A stretch of 64,000 nt of DNA from Macrobrachium rosenbergii (GCF_040412425.1 NC_089762.1:21391647-21455646), one strand, 5' to 3'; numbered from the stretch's first letter, positions 38,390 through 51,166 are shown. Made by a program: numbers and translations. The notes: generated from the sequence alone by a model not told the origin.

Positions 38390-40104
38390 GTATCAGGAAT
38401 AGTATGTCCTTTAAAAGTGTTATTGGAATGACTCCTAGGTTTGATTGTAGAGAAAAGAAAACACTTCATGCTACATTTGTGGCTTTGAGCCTTTCAAGGA
38501 TGGGGACATGTTAAGCATATCAGTTGCTCAAGCGTTTAATATTGTGTCTTGATTTACTTTGATATGTCATGAAAGTACTTCCTTTCTAAAGAGCAGTGCA
38601 TTTCAGCTCTCAATGAATGTGGGGAGCTGTAAGAAAAAGTAGGTACAGTAGTTTCGTTTCACCACAATCAGTAAATGAGATTTACACGTCCCTTTGTGTC
38701 ATCTATTAGGCTATCATTTGAGAAGCAATTTTACAAAGCCATTACATAAGATTTCATGAAAATTGATATTCAGGATTTAATGTTAATTGTAAGTGTGGTA
38801 CTGCCCAGAAGGACGAACGTAAAGTGCATATCTTCATGTGGCCTGCAGTGACACACTTCTACAATCAAGAATTGATGATAATTGCCTTTGAATTCTCCAG
38901 AATTATTGTGCATGCAGTAGTCTGTTAGTGTGTTTAAATTTTACTCCAGAGTCCTCAGGAAAATTTTACTTATTTACATTATCCTGTTATAGAAGATGGT
39001 TTTGAATTTTTGTGATAATCATAGCACTAGTTATAGAAAAATCCAGAAAAGTTCAGTTTCAGGTTTAAAATTGTGTACCACACGCACTTTGTAAATAGCA
39101 AGGATTTTTTAAAGAGAGGAAACATCTTTATATAATTTGTAAAGTTACAGTGGCAGATTATTTGCCTTCATTTTCTACTGAGTGATAGAAAGGACATAAC
39201 TCAAAACTTCACATCTGTTTTTACATGCATGCCTGATGGACTACCATACATTTAAAAAATTAGAATATTGGAAATTTGAAATTTATATACTTTAATGATC
39301 GCCTACGAAAAATTGGCTTTACTTTTGCTGCTGATTTTGATGAATCCCATTAAGTCATACCCCAAATAATGACGTCAAAAATGGAATACTTTTTGAAGAA
39401 TACCATAGTGATGATATTTTTCTGAGAATACCACGGTGAGGAGTTTTTTCTGAAAAACAGTTTGTAACTGGGTAAAATTGTTTAAATATTAGATTATATT
39501 TTTCTTTGATATGTAAGGAGAGAAACACCATGATCAACCTTTAGACAAATTATATTTTTATTATGATAAAAATAACTAAAATTCTAGAAGTTTTTTGATG
39601 ACTTACTTGTGGTATTTGTTGCTGTTCTCTGGAATATATTATTGATCCTAGATGAAAAGATTTAGATGATAGAAAAACTACGTTTTGAATAATTGGTATA
39701 GTGGAAGTAGCATATTATCAAATTTTGAAAAATAAGTAGTTTAGTTTTATCCAAAAATATTGAGAAAATGCCTCACTCAACAAGATTGATATTGAAACTT
39801 GTTTTTAGACAAAGTTATGAAGAACATTTACATGTATATTTTGAACCCATTAGTGATACATGGTTGCCACTGCATTTAAGGAAGCCAGCTAGTTTCCAGT
39901 TGGAGGAAGGAAATACAACTGCAGGATAGTACTTAAAACCAGTGCATTTCACCAAGGTACTCAAAGTGATTGAAATAGTATTTCATTAGTATTACAAACC
40001 AATCTTTTACCTCATTTGTTGTCAGCACTTATGGTTTTTATTGGCAAATGAGCAGAACTTTGAGAGATTAGCCCTGCACTTGTTCTACTGTATGTATCAA
40101 TTTT

Positions 40105-40181
40105 GACCATTCTTCTGGACAATAGTGTAACCTGCATTGAAAATCGTGCAGTTTCCATGATTGACAGAAAGTGTAATGGTC
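40105..40181 (+). ncRNA. Candidate microRNA-like hairpin, copy 4
   Basis: A 77-nt foldback. GACCATT (40105-40111) pairs with AATGGTC (40175-40181), TTCT with AGAA, GACAAT with ATTGAC, and CTGCA with TGCAG closing loop TTGAAAATCG. The core is identical to copy 2 over about 50 nt. It lies 1.7 kb downstream of copy 3 in the same orientation. Confidence 0.6.
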
Positions 40182-41387
40182 TTGTGAAAAAATAATGGTG
40201 TATATACAGTATATATCTGAACCACCACTCTTACTGTAATTATATCAATGATCTTGGAAGGCTGCTTTTCAGTTGTACATTGAAATACTGAAGGTGGGGG
40301 ATAAGTAATCCTCAAAAAGTCCTAATGTGCGATCATACTATAGAATTCAACTGAAAGCCTAGAAAAATTTTGGCAACTCTATGAAGAGGGCCTTTGTTGG
40401 AAATTCAGTCTGGTTGAAGTTTTAAGTTGCTCTGTTTTTTTAGTTTCAAGGAATGTGATGTGAAATTTGGTAGTTTACCTATGCATTTTAAGTACTTACC
40501 CAGAAAGATTATGGAGATACCACATTTTTTAGAGTGAATCAGTAATTTTTTTAACTAGTGCTGTTGTACTTTATTTTCAATGTAATTGGCACTTTCATTG
40601 AGACTGAAAAATCTTAGAAGTCTATAATGTCCAAGGCCATTCCAAGATAAGTACAGTATACAGTAACATTACATACTGTATATGCTCAACTACCTCAGCA
40701 GTGCTATAATGATTCTTTTTTGAAAATGCATGTTTTAGATATTTTCCTTTATATAAATAAAGTCTTTGAACAAAACATGTTCATAAACATGAAAACTCAT
40801 TTCTTTAGCCTATATCAGAATTAGGTAAGTGCATAAGGTACAGTTTATTTGTATTTAGTAGAGGTTACATAAGGCTATGAGTATTGGAATACAGACCATT
40901 GTACAGTACTTAAGATGATGTCTTTTAATGTGGGGTTGTAATATCACTTTAGGACTTGTGTAGATTGAAGCATTAAAGCTTAATGAACAAATAATGTGTC
41001 ATGTGGCACTTGTTAAAGATTATTGTGCAGTAGTGTGCTTTTAATGAAAAAATGTTATATAAAACCAAATGCTTCCCATATATTATCAAGTTCATAATAT
41101 AAAAATTTTAGTCATACAGTTGCATTTTAACTTACTGTGTATATCAGTATTAAGACAGATGTATCTATTACTGTAATCTGTGCCTACACAAGTCACAGCA
41201 GCCACTGTAGTTACTTGTAAAAACAGCTGTAAGTACAGAATGTTGGAACTCGCATGTATGTTATTGTTCTAAAAAATAAGCTCAAAGTAGAGAAAAGAAT
41301 CTCACAAGCCACACAAATGGAAGATGATATTTTATGTTCTCTTTTTTTTTTATTTTGATGTGAGGAACTCCTTTTTATTTTAGGATA

Positions 41388-41639
41388 CAGGCAGTCCCTG
41401 ATTATCTGCGATCCGGCTTTACGGCACTTGTCTAGCGACGAGAATTGCTGATGTGCGCCGATTTCCACTTACTGGCACCAGTAATCGGGTATTGGCGCTG
41501 ATACATAACTAATAGGGGCACTGATCTCTGGTTATCAGTGCCGATAAGCTCCAAAAATCAGTGATTTTCTGTTATCGGCAATTTTTGCTTATCGTCATGC
41601 CGTCGGAACAGAACCCCACCGGTAACCAGGGACTGTCTG
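41388..41639. mobile_element. Short CAGGCAGTC-family MITE (~252 bp)
   Basis: TA then CAGGCAGTCCCTGATTATCT at the left. The right end is CGGTAACCAGGGACTGTCTG at 41639. GC-richer than its surroundings, with short internal inverted motifs (CGGTTATC/GATAAGC-like). Same family as 13568-14988 and 24115-24420. Confidence 0.75.
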
Positions 41640-44069
41640 TTTATATTATTTATATCCATATATAACAAGATCTCGCAGTATGAGTGTTGGGTATGTTTTA
41701 AATTTTTGATGAAGCATTTTCATTGCTGCTGGCAACATTATCAACTAATGTAATACATTTTACACTGGATGGCTAGAAAAAGTCGAAGAGCTCACATAAT
41801 AATAGTTTTTCACATCCTCAATTAGAGCATATTTGCTGCTTATTAAATGGCACTTAGTCATGGGGACATGGCAGTGCTCTCCAATGCATAGTGTGGTGGG
41901 TCCAGCTGTCCAAGAATGAAGGTGGAATACTTGCCCCAATTACAGTGAACAGGGTACATTGCTTTAAAAAAAGTAAGATTTTAAGTTTTATTGTTATTAT
42001 ATATTATGTAATTTAACTAGGCCTCTGTCGTAAAAACTTGACTCTCAAAAGGACTAGTTAATAGCTCTTGCAACAATACAGTTTTAAGGCAGACAAATTT
42101 ATTAAATAAAAATTTTTTTTGTCAGTAAATGGTGATTTGCAGCAGTGTAATGGTTGTCTTTAGTCTTTAGGTTTAGATTGATTATAGAAGTTGAATTAAT
42201 TCTTTTGACTTTGTACAGTGAGGTTTGGATCTTAAAATAATTGCCCTCAGGTAGTAAGAAAGGCAGGTACATATGGCATTTGCTAAATTTCTTTGTATTG
42301 TCCAGTCCTAGTGTCCCTTAGATAATTAGGTGGTGTGATTAATGCCTTATATTCAGAGTACTTATCTTGTAACAGTGAAACCCTGAGAAAAGGAGATGAA
42401 ACTACATTGAGCAGAGATCAAAACTGATGTTGACAAAGGAGATTGAATTTAAGTATAAGGAAAAGTTGAATGCAGAGAGAGAAAGAAGAGACAGACTCAA
42501 ATCTAAAGGTTTGGACAGGGTAGTTTTAATAAACCAGAGAAATTGGAAAATCTCTTTTCCAAAATTTCCAAATTTTAAACCTTTTGATCATAAAAGCATT
42601 ACCAAGGAACTATTCAGGCACTTAATGTTTGACACACTACGTGTGTTAGCACCCTGGGTGAAAAGTGAAATATATAGTGGATAGAGATTATTGTACTGAT
42701 AAATGAAATAGCAGTAAGAAATACGAGTACAGTTTCTTAATAGGATTTGAGTGACGGGTTTACAGATATTTGTGTATCTTCCCCATGATTCCAGGCAGAA
42801 TTTTTTTAACATGATTTGGTTCTCACAAAGTTTCTTCTTCAAAAGTCATGGGGAGTAGTCATTTACTCTGCAAGTTAATTGAGACTGTTTTAAGGGTAAC
42901 TGTCCATAGGAGCCAGTATAATTCTTTTAGCATTCAGTACTTTGTCCAGCCAAGGCTGTAAGTTGTGTTTAATGGCAGGTTTGCTATTGGACAACATGCT
43001 AATTTCAGTACACTGGAGGAATTTCTTTGGAAATTTAAGTAGGGAACAAAGCATATACAGTGTCATTAAGTTGTAATTCCTCAAAACCAGTTTGGCTGTA
43101 TCATCTACATGAGGAAAATTATGTAAAGTTTATTAGAGAAACTCCCAATTCATTAAAATACATCATAAGAGAAGGTGGGGGCAACTTTTGCACAGCACAA
43201 CCTGCCTAGAGGTTTGAATTACCGTGGACTCTGGGATGCAAGACATAGGTGGATTTAAGGATTTGAGAATATATTCATGCATATCAGCAGTATGGATCTA
43301 AAAGTTAACAAATCTTTGCTGCACCAAATTTTTTCTGTACATGTTCATTCCTTATGTGGTTGGGGAAGAGCTGTAAAGAATGTAATGGATATTGTGGTAT
43401 CTTTCATGAACTAAAAGGGCTATTGGATCTTAAGGCTAAGTCTTGACTTGTGGCTATAGAAGTAGCATGCTGAAATTTCTGGTAACAATTGGCTTTAGAT
43501 GAATTCTTGAATGTTAGTAGCACTGTATTGCACTCTGCTTCCCTGAGTTCAGCCCTATGAGAACTTAAGATTTTTAGCTCAGTGGTTTTGCTAAACTGTT
43601 TTCTTAACTGACTCTGGCAATTATTAGGGAGATGAGACCTAATAATTACAATGGCATAATTAACACTTGTGGACTGGATACTCCTAGCCATTTTACTTGC
43701 GGGTGTTTGTGCATCTGTCCTCAAGAATTGTTGGAATTCATGTAGGGATGGTTAAGGAACAATGAGGTCATTTGGTTTTGGAGATGAATCCAGTCAAAGA
43801 TCAAAGATTATAATATTTTTAACTTGGTAGGTCAGTTTTTCAAATGTTATTTTCTCTTTTTAACAAAACTGTTGCCTAATCTTGATAGGAAAGTTCAGGC
43901 ATTGTTTTTTAATGAAAATATTTAAGTCTACGAGGCTTCACGGAGATGAGCCATTATTAAATTTGTTGTTTTGCACCATCTGAGTGCTTTCTAGTGGAGG
44001 TCCTTTTTTCTTTATTGTTCCAGACTTTTGATTTGGAAAAGCATTTTTTTAAAGCACTAAAGAGAATAG

Positions 44070-44073
<4 letters not shown>

Positions 44074-44106
<33 letters not shown>
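44074..44106. repeat. Poly(T) tract, 33 nt
   Basis: A homopolymer run in the intron; it could be the tail of an antisense retro-insertion, but no element body was recognised beside it. Confidence 0.9.
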
Positions 44107-44107
<1 letters not shown>

Positions 44108-45104
44108 GGAGCTCTTTTAGGGCTTTTCTTATTTCATGGTCACACAATTTCTTTTGACTGATTTGAGATTCAGATTAATTTAAATTTTTTTCCTTGTTAT
44201 TTTCTTAATATTTTGAGTGGCAAGTGCACATTTTCATATGCATTTGAATTATATTTTACCCTTGAAATATTTGTATGGAAGAAAATTTTTATCTTTTTAA
44301 AGTTAATGTGAAATACAGTACATATGTTTCAGATATTTGTTAAGACACCAGGTTTATAAATAAAATTTGTTAAGCAATCAGACAACTTTTTGAAAATTGG
44401 CACATCAGGCCACCGTTGGCTGTGGACATGGATAAGAACAGGTTTGCTGTAGTGTAAGGAAGATTATGACTTAAAGACAACAACCAAACTTTCCTTTGGT
44501 GATCATAATTCATGCAAACTCTTAAACTGCTTTTGTTTTCTGTGGGCCTGAGTCATATTTTCAGTCTTCCTGGGGTCATTGAGCTTTGTAGAAGTATAAT
44601 ATTTTGGTGTATTGTGATGGCCATCCATAATGTAAAATATTTTTCACATATAAGTGTATGTTATCATTGAAGTCAGACTTGAGGTGGAAACTAGTTCAGA
44701 GATATCATTAGCTATGGATAGTGGAATATCTGCTGTGCTGAGATGATCAACAAACAGAGAGGGATGATGATTATACAAAATTTATTTTGAAAAAGTGTTG
44801 CTGTTTTGAACTTTGTTGAAGGAGGTTCATTATTATTTTGTAACACAAAGGTCAAACTGTTTTCTCTGAATGGATGTCCATCTTCCTGTATAACCATAAG
44901 AAACTTTGGTTGCAGAAATATTTTTATATATTTCTGTAACCCAAATTCATACAGATGATCTGGATGATATGAGATGGCTATGACACTGAAAGAATGTGAT
45001 CTTGTAGTATGTGGAAAGTGGTGTTTGTATTGTGGCAGGGCAAAAATGTTTATAAGAAATAGGAGGAACTGTTGTTTGTTTTGATGCCAAATGAAGGTCC
45101 TACT

Positions 45105-45132
45105 ACAAAATAATCAATATTGATTATTTTGT
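45105..45132. repeat. Perfect 28-bp palindrome
   Basis: ACAAAATAATCAAT joined with no spacer to its exact reverse complement. It lies about 350 bp before the exon at 45483. ATCAAT/ATTGAT are common homeodomain/CUT-type cores, but no regulatory role is shown. Confidence 0.93.
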
Positions 45133-45482
45133 GTAAGTATACACTATATGTAGAAGCAGTGTGTGTGTGTGGGTGAATCAACTGTTAATGATTGTTGTTG
45201 CACACTTCCATTCCATTTTGTTGATTCTTGAAAAGTCTTTGGGTGTAAAATATGTATTCTCTTGTCACTAAAGTCTTTGGACTAATAGACATTCATATTT
45301 TTTAATGCAAACTTGTCAATTTAGTCATCTCTGTGTAAGAAACCCAGCAAGATATTTACACATGATGTAGCCATAAGGTGAATCAGCCTAAGATGTTTAC
45401 TGTATACTGTAGACATAAGGAAGTAGGTTTTTATCACATTTATGCAGTTTGTTTGGATTGTTTTTAAATACGTGTACTACAG

Positions 45483-45659
45483 AATTTAGAAAACGTCGCC
45501 GTGATGACTACGATGATGAGGATGATGAGGATGATGGTCGAGACAGAAGGTGGAGAGAGAGAGATAGTAACAAGCAAGGAGTTAAAGAGAAGAAAGAAAA
45601 AGAACCATTTGATCCAAAGAAAGGAGCAGAAATGGTGAAAAGCGAAACCGAGAGGTTAG
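45483..45659 (+). CDS. Internal host exon (177 nt), acidic then basic low-complexity
   Basis: The exon is bounded by acceptor CGTGTACTACAG and donor GTAAGT, is 177 nt long, phase 1 at both ends. With the leading G of the previous exon it reads EFRKRRRDDYDDEDDEDDGR, then a basic stretch around RRWRERDSNKQGVKEKKEKE, then PFDPKKGAEMVKSETERLG. It is Arg/Asp/Glu/Lys-rich and hydrophilic, has no membrane or signal segment and contains a basic cluster (RKRRR) that could act as a nuclear localisation signal. Codons are mixed and intact, unlike the decayed elements around it. Together with the YG/RG-rich exon at 2409 this suggests a nuclear RNA-binding or RNA-processing protein, but I cannot name the family. 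Reading on past the donor gives only intronic microsatellite-encoded residues. Confidence 0.82.
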
Positions 45660-45736
45660 GTAAGTTTTTGTTTCATTTTGTTTTGTTATTAATAGCTCAA
45701 GGATTTATAATTTTCAAGAATAAATACCTGTTTGTC

Positions 45737-45852
<116 letters not shown>

Positions 45853-46599
45853 ATAATTTGTATAAAAATCCACATGAAGAAAGACCTTAAGAAAAACAAG
45901 GTTTAGTTTAGTTTGACTGTTTTGCCCTCCACCAGGCCTGACAAGCAATTTATTAGTAATATGTTTACAGAGTATAGAATAAATATTGTATTCTTTGAAA
46001 GAAATTCAACAAATGACCCTTAAAAATGTTATTCCGTTTTAAGAAATGTTAGACTATGTACTGCAACAACAGTCAGTGTCTTGAAAAGATAGATATGCCG
46101 GCAGTATTTTAATTAAAATAGAACAAAACTGCAAGAAAATATAAATGAGAATATTTAAGTTTATGATACTGTCAGTTAATACACAAATGCATTGTGTGGC
46201 TTATGATATTTCTTGTAGTTGAATCACCTTTTAACCAGTTTTGCTTTGTAAGCTTACTTACTAAAACTTAACCGAGTCTAGGTCCAGTGGAGAATAAAAA
46301 CAGACGAGCTAGTCTTCATCTTTTTTCTCCATACCTTCCTTCATATAAATTGATTTTCACATATGTGCACATTTTAATATTTACAGTTCTGTACTGTCAT
46401 CAGTATACCTGGTTTTATTACATGAAGAGGGAAGGGTGGTGGCAATAATGAATATATCACTTGAAAATCAGAACTTCAAGAACAATATTTTATGTTATTT
46501 AGTATAAGTGTTGAATTTGCAACCAGACATCCACTAAAATTACTATTCACAGAGTTCACTTTAAAAAATTATTAAATATTTAGTCAACTTTGATATTAA

Positions 46600-48770
46600 C
46601 CCTTTAACGCCGAAGCCCTATTTACAAAAACGTCTCCCATATGCCGGCGGCGTTCGGTGAGTTAGCGTTGAAGCGGAAAAAAAGTTTTTTTCAAAAAATC
46701 ACAGCATGCTTAGTTTTTAAGATTAAGAGTTCATTTTTGGCTCATTTTTTTGTCATTGCCTGAAGTTTAGTATGCAACCATCAGAAATGAAAAAAATATC
46801 ATTATCATATATAAATATTGGAATATATGACAGCAAAAAAAAAACTCGTATATAATTGTATACAAATCGCGCTGTAAGCAAAACGGTTAAAGCTAATGAG
46901 TTAATTTTTCTTTAGTTGTATTGTACACTAAATGGCGATGATTTTGGTATATAACAAATTTTAAAACGATCAAAGCAACACAGAGAAAATATTATCACAA
47001 AATGATGCATGAATTAAAGAATTTAATCGACGTAAAAAAATGTTTTTTTTCAAAAATTCACCATAAATCAAAATATTGTGCTAGAGACTTCCCGTTTGTT
47101 GGAAAATGAAGCTAATTGATTGAATATTACTAGACTGTAAGTGTTTTAGCTTACAATTGCATTTTTTGACCATTTCAGTCGAGTTAAAGTTGACTGAAGC
47201 TTGAAATATTTCAAAACTGATAAAAGCTACAACCATGAGTTATTTTCTGTTGTGTTCTACATGAAATTGCGCACATTTTCATATATAAAACTTTATGTAA
47301 CGACTAATATAAAGCGGTGCAAATATTATGACAACGAGACGAAAGAATTTCTGAGATGTTGGCCGAGTTACCGCAAGCAGAGCGTAAGGAAAATGTTTTT
47401 TTTTTTTTTTTAAATTCACCATAAATCGAAATATTGTGCTAGGGACTTCCAATTTATTGCAAAATGAAGTTAAACGATTGAATATTACTAGAATGTAAGA
47501 GTTTTAGCTTACAATTGCGTTTTTTACCATTTTCGAAAGTTAAAGTTGAAAGGTTGAAATTTTGGCAGTTATCGTGATTTATGTGAAAATATTTCAAAAC
47601 TGATAAAAGCTACAACCATGAGCTATCTTCTGTTGTATTCTACATGAAATTGTGCACATTTTCATATATAAAACTTTATGTAACGACTAATGTAAAACGA
47701 TGCAAACATTACGACAACATGACAAAAGAATTTCTGAGATGTTGGCCGAGTTACCGCGGCGCAGACGTAAGGAAAAAGTTTTTTTTTTTTCAGAAATTCA
47801 CCATAAATGGAAATATTGTCCTAGAGACTTCCAGTTTGTTGCAAAATGAAGGTACATGATTGAATATTACTAGAATGTAAGAGTTTTAGCTTATAATTGC
47901 GTTTTTACCATTTCAGTTGAGTTAAAGTTGACGAAGCTTGAAATTTTGGCAGTTATCATGATTTATATGAAAATATTTCAAAACTGATAAAAGCTACAAC
48001 CATGAGTTATTTTCTGTTGTATTCTACATGAAATTGCGCACATTTCCATATATAAAACTTTATGTAACGACTAATATAAAACAGTGCAAACATTACGACA
48101 ACGTGATTTAAAGAATTTTTTGCGCGGAACTTAAGGAAAAAGTTTTTTCAAAAATTCACCATAAATCGAAATATTGTGCTAGAGACTTCCAATTGGTTGC
48201 AAAATGAAGGTAAATGATTGAATATTACTAGAATGTAAGAGTTTTAGCTTACAATTGCGTTTTTACCATTTCGGTCGAAGTCAAAGTTGACCGAAGGTTG
48301 AAATTTTGGCAGTTATCGTGATTTATATGAAAATATTTCAAAACTGATAAAAGCTAGAACCATGAGTTATTTTCTGTTGTATTGTACATGAAATTGTGCA
48401 CATTTTCATATATAAAACTTTATGTAGCGGCTAATATAGAACAGTGCAAAAATTACGACAAAATGAGGAAAGAATTTCTGAAATTTTCGGCCGAGTTACC
48501 GGGCCAGCGTAAGAAAAAAGTTTTTTTCAAAATTCACCATAAATCGAAATATTGTGCTAGAGACTTCCAATTTGTTGCAAAATGAAGGTACATGATTGAA
48601 TATTACTAGAATGTAAGAGTTTTAGCTTACAATTGCGTTTTTCGACCATTTCGGTCGAGTCAAAGTTGACCGAAGGTTGAAATTTTTTGTAGTCGACGTT
48701 TGCTACGTCCACTCGGCATTCAACAGACAATTTTAGTCGACGTTTGCTACGTCCAACAGGCGTTTAAGGG
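46600..48770. mobile_element. piggyBac-type non-autonomous element with TTAA duplication
   Basis: The left end is TTAA (46596-46599) followed by CCCTTTAACGCCGAAG. The right end is GGCGTTTAAGGG followed by TTAA (48771-48774). The first ~12 bp are inverted repeats (CCCTTTAACGCC / GGCGTTTAAGGG) and the duplicated target is exactly TTAA, both hallmarks of the piggyBac superfamily. The 2.17-kb interior has no transposase; it is mainly about four ~360-380-bp tandem units. Near the right end GTCGACGTTTGCTACGTCCA occurs twice. Presumably it was mobilised in trans. Confidence 0.85.
47050..48700. repeat. ~360-380-bp tandem units inside the piggyBac-type element
   Basis: AAATTCACCATAAATC-like starts recur near 47054, 47412, 47792, 48151 and 48529, with spacing alternating about 359 and 379 bp. 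Each unit holds ATTGTGCTAGAGACTTCC, GAATATTACTAGAATGTAAG, TTACAATTGCGTTTT and AACTGATAAAAGCTACAACC. Short + strand frames starting MKLCTFSYIKLYVTTN recur in each unit but are broken differently, so coding is unlikely. Confidence 0.9.
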
Positions 48771-49272
48771 TTAATACCATATTAATACCATATATCATAT
48801 TATATACAGTTAGCCACCTTTCCACATACAGCTTCCAGGTAACTTAACTCTTCCCTTTGTAATTATGTAGGAGAGTGCCTGATTGTAAAAGGTATGCTTT
48901 AAACAAAGTTTTGTGACTACAAAAATACAAACCATTGCTTTTATATAAAATTATTCTTAGCATGAGCTGGAGTAGTCATTGAGCTTGGTACTAAGGTCTT
49001 TAACTTTGGTTATGGGGGATGAATGAGGGAATAATTGCTCTACTTCCAACACTAGTCACTTTTCCTTAGGCTGCTCGGCGTCAATAACCTAGGTGTTGTG
49101 ACGCCAGTTTTAGTAGCTATAATCAATCCTGTCTGAGTACAATACAGTATAAATGGAATCTGTAAGTGAAATAACTTTTTATTGATATTTTGCTGTTTTT
49201 CAGTAAAGGGTATGTATAACTGAAAGAGAGAGAGGGAAAGGAAAACTGAAGTGTTTATACATCTAAGTCTAA

Positions 49273-49273
<1 letters not shown>

Positions 49274-49349
<76 letters not shown>
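49274..49349. repeat. (AG)n microsatellite
   Basis: About 38 AG units. Confidence 0.97.
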
Positions 49350-49352
<3 letters not shown>

Positions 49353-49360
49353 ACACTATG

Positions 49361-50116
49361 TATGAAATTCGGATCTTAGGTATTTTTACAGTGATTAGAG
49401 ATGAAACATCAACAGTGATAAAATATTCTCTTGTGTACTGTTATATGTGTGATAATCATAGTCAACTAAACTTGTAATGAAGTAAAGTACAATGAATCAA
49501 ACAAAATAAAAAAAATATGGCAACACTCCCTATGTCAATCTAGTAGTGAACTTGCTGGATTTGTTTATTTTCATGTTTTTTATGTGGATGGTACAGTAAT
49601 TGATATTTCATTGAAGGATATGTACCGTACAGTTCTGATATATGAGAGAGAGAGAGAGAGAGAAACTGAAATTCCGTTATCAGAGAACTTGCTATTGGAG
49701 GTTTTTGAGCTGCCTATGTATGAAATTCAGATTTTAAATTTTTTTTGGTGATTAGAGATGGAACATCAGTAGAGATAAAATATTCTCTTGTGTACTGTTG
49801 TAATATGTGTGATAATTATAGTCAACTAAACTAGTAATGAAATACAGTACAATAAATCAGGCAAAGCAAAAAATATGGCAGCACTACCTATGTCGATCTA
49901 ATAGTGAACTTGCTGGATTTGTTTATTCTTGTCTTTTTTTGTGTTTATGGTACATGAATTTATATTTCATTAAAGGATATGTACAGTACAGTACTGATAT
50001 ATGAGAGAGACAGAAAGAGAACTGAAATTCTGTCATGAGAGAACTAGCTGCTGGAGGTTTTGAGCTGCTTATGTATGAAATTTGGATTTTAAATACTTTT
50101 ACAGTGATTAGATCAA
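49361..50116. repeat. ~358-bp tandem duplication, 2.1 copies
   Basis: TATGAAATTC starts at 49361, 49719 and (TATGAAATTT) 50074. Units share TGATTAGAGATG, TATTCTCTTGTGTACTGTT and TAGTGAACTTGCTGGATTTG. About 90% alike by eye; each unit ends near a GA tract. Confidence 0.88.
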
Positions 50117-50608
50117 TAAGTATAAATGGATTCTGTAAGTGAAATAACATTTTACTGATATTTTGCTGTGTTTTCTCATTAAAGGACATGTATACTGAGA
50201 GAGAGAGAGAATGACAGAAAATAATTTTTTAATAAATTTATGGGAGATGATGAGGACTAACCACAAAATGATGTAAACCAAGAACTTACTGTACTAAATA
50301 CTCTTTTTTTATCATAAATGCATTTGTACTTAATCACGAAAATAATAACGTTATTAAGTAACAAACCCAGCGTCCTTTTTGGAGGAGCATGTCCCGCCGT
50401 TCTAAACTACCCACGTATTTTAGATACTGTATGCTCTATACAGTAGTACTATCCTAAAATCTGTACTGTACAGTAAATATCATTTAAAAATAATCTTACA
50501 ACACAGCAAAATATAATAAAATGTATGAACATATGCGCAGTACATGAGACGTTGCACAAAGGTACATTAAGCAAAAGAAAATGTGTGTCTGAATTATAGG
50601 AGATACTT

Positions 50609-50960
50609 AGAGTAACAGTTGTAGGCAGGTACGTAATGTAAGATGACTTTGAAATGATATTGGGGTGTTCTGGGATGATAGTTGGAGATATATTTTTGTT
50701 TGAACTGTTGAGTTGGGCAATGAACTGTTAAAAGAGGCAGTTATAAGTGTTTTAGGGGTATACATCCTTAAGAGTAACAGTTGTAGGAGGGTAATGTAAG
50801 CTGGCTTTGGGTGTTTTGGGATGACAGTTCGGGGTTTATTTTTGTTTGAAATATTAAATTGTTTTATTATATGATGATTCAAGGTATATTTTTGTTTGAA
50901 CTATCAAAGTAGGCAGTGAACTGTGAAAATAGGGAATTATAAGCATTTTACTTTATGGGG
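50609..50960. repeat. Imperfect ~160-bp repeats
   Basis: GAGTAACAGTTGTAGG at about 50610 and 50771, then TATTTTTGTTTGAA at about 50691, 50838 and 50888, and GCARTGAACTGT twice. The order is partly scrambled. Confidence 0.65.
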
Positions 50961-51088
50961 TATAGGGTATTTGGCAGTTGTAAGCTGGGTTATAAGCATT
51001 TTTAGAGGGGATTTTGCATTTCCGTGTTTTTTGCATTTCCTTGGTGGGTTCTAACTGGAACCTATCCCCATGTAAAAGTGGGGGAGCA

Positions 51089-51091
<3 letters not shown>

Positions 51092-51166
<75 letters not shown>
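51092..51166. repeat. (TA)n microsatellite
   Basis: About 37 TA units followed by TTTA repeats. Confidence 0.97.

Noticed and set aside
30403..40181. Shared peptide CIENRAVSMI encoded by the hairpin cores, suggesting a repeated exon
   Set aside because: Flanking residues are not conserved and stops or unrelated text follow, whereas base pairing of the flanks is conserved, so RNA structure explains the similarity better.
42427..42684. 85-codon charged open frame (KEKLNAERERRDRLKSKG)
   Set aside because: Looks exon-like by composition but has no acceptor/donor pair of matching phase that I could confirm.
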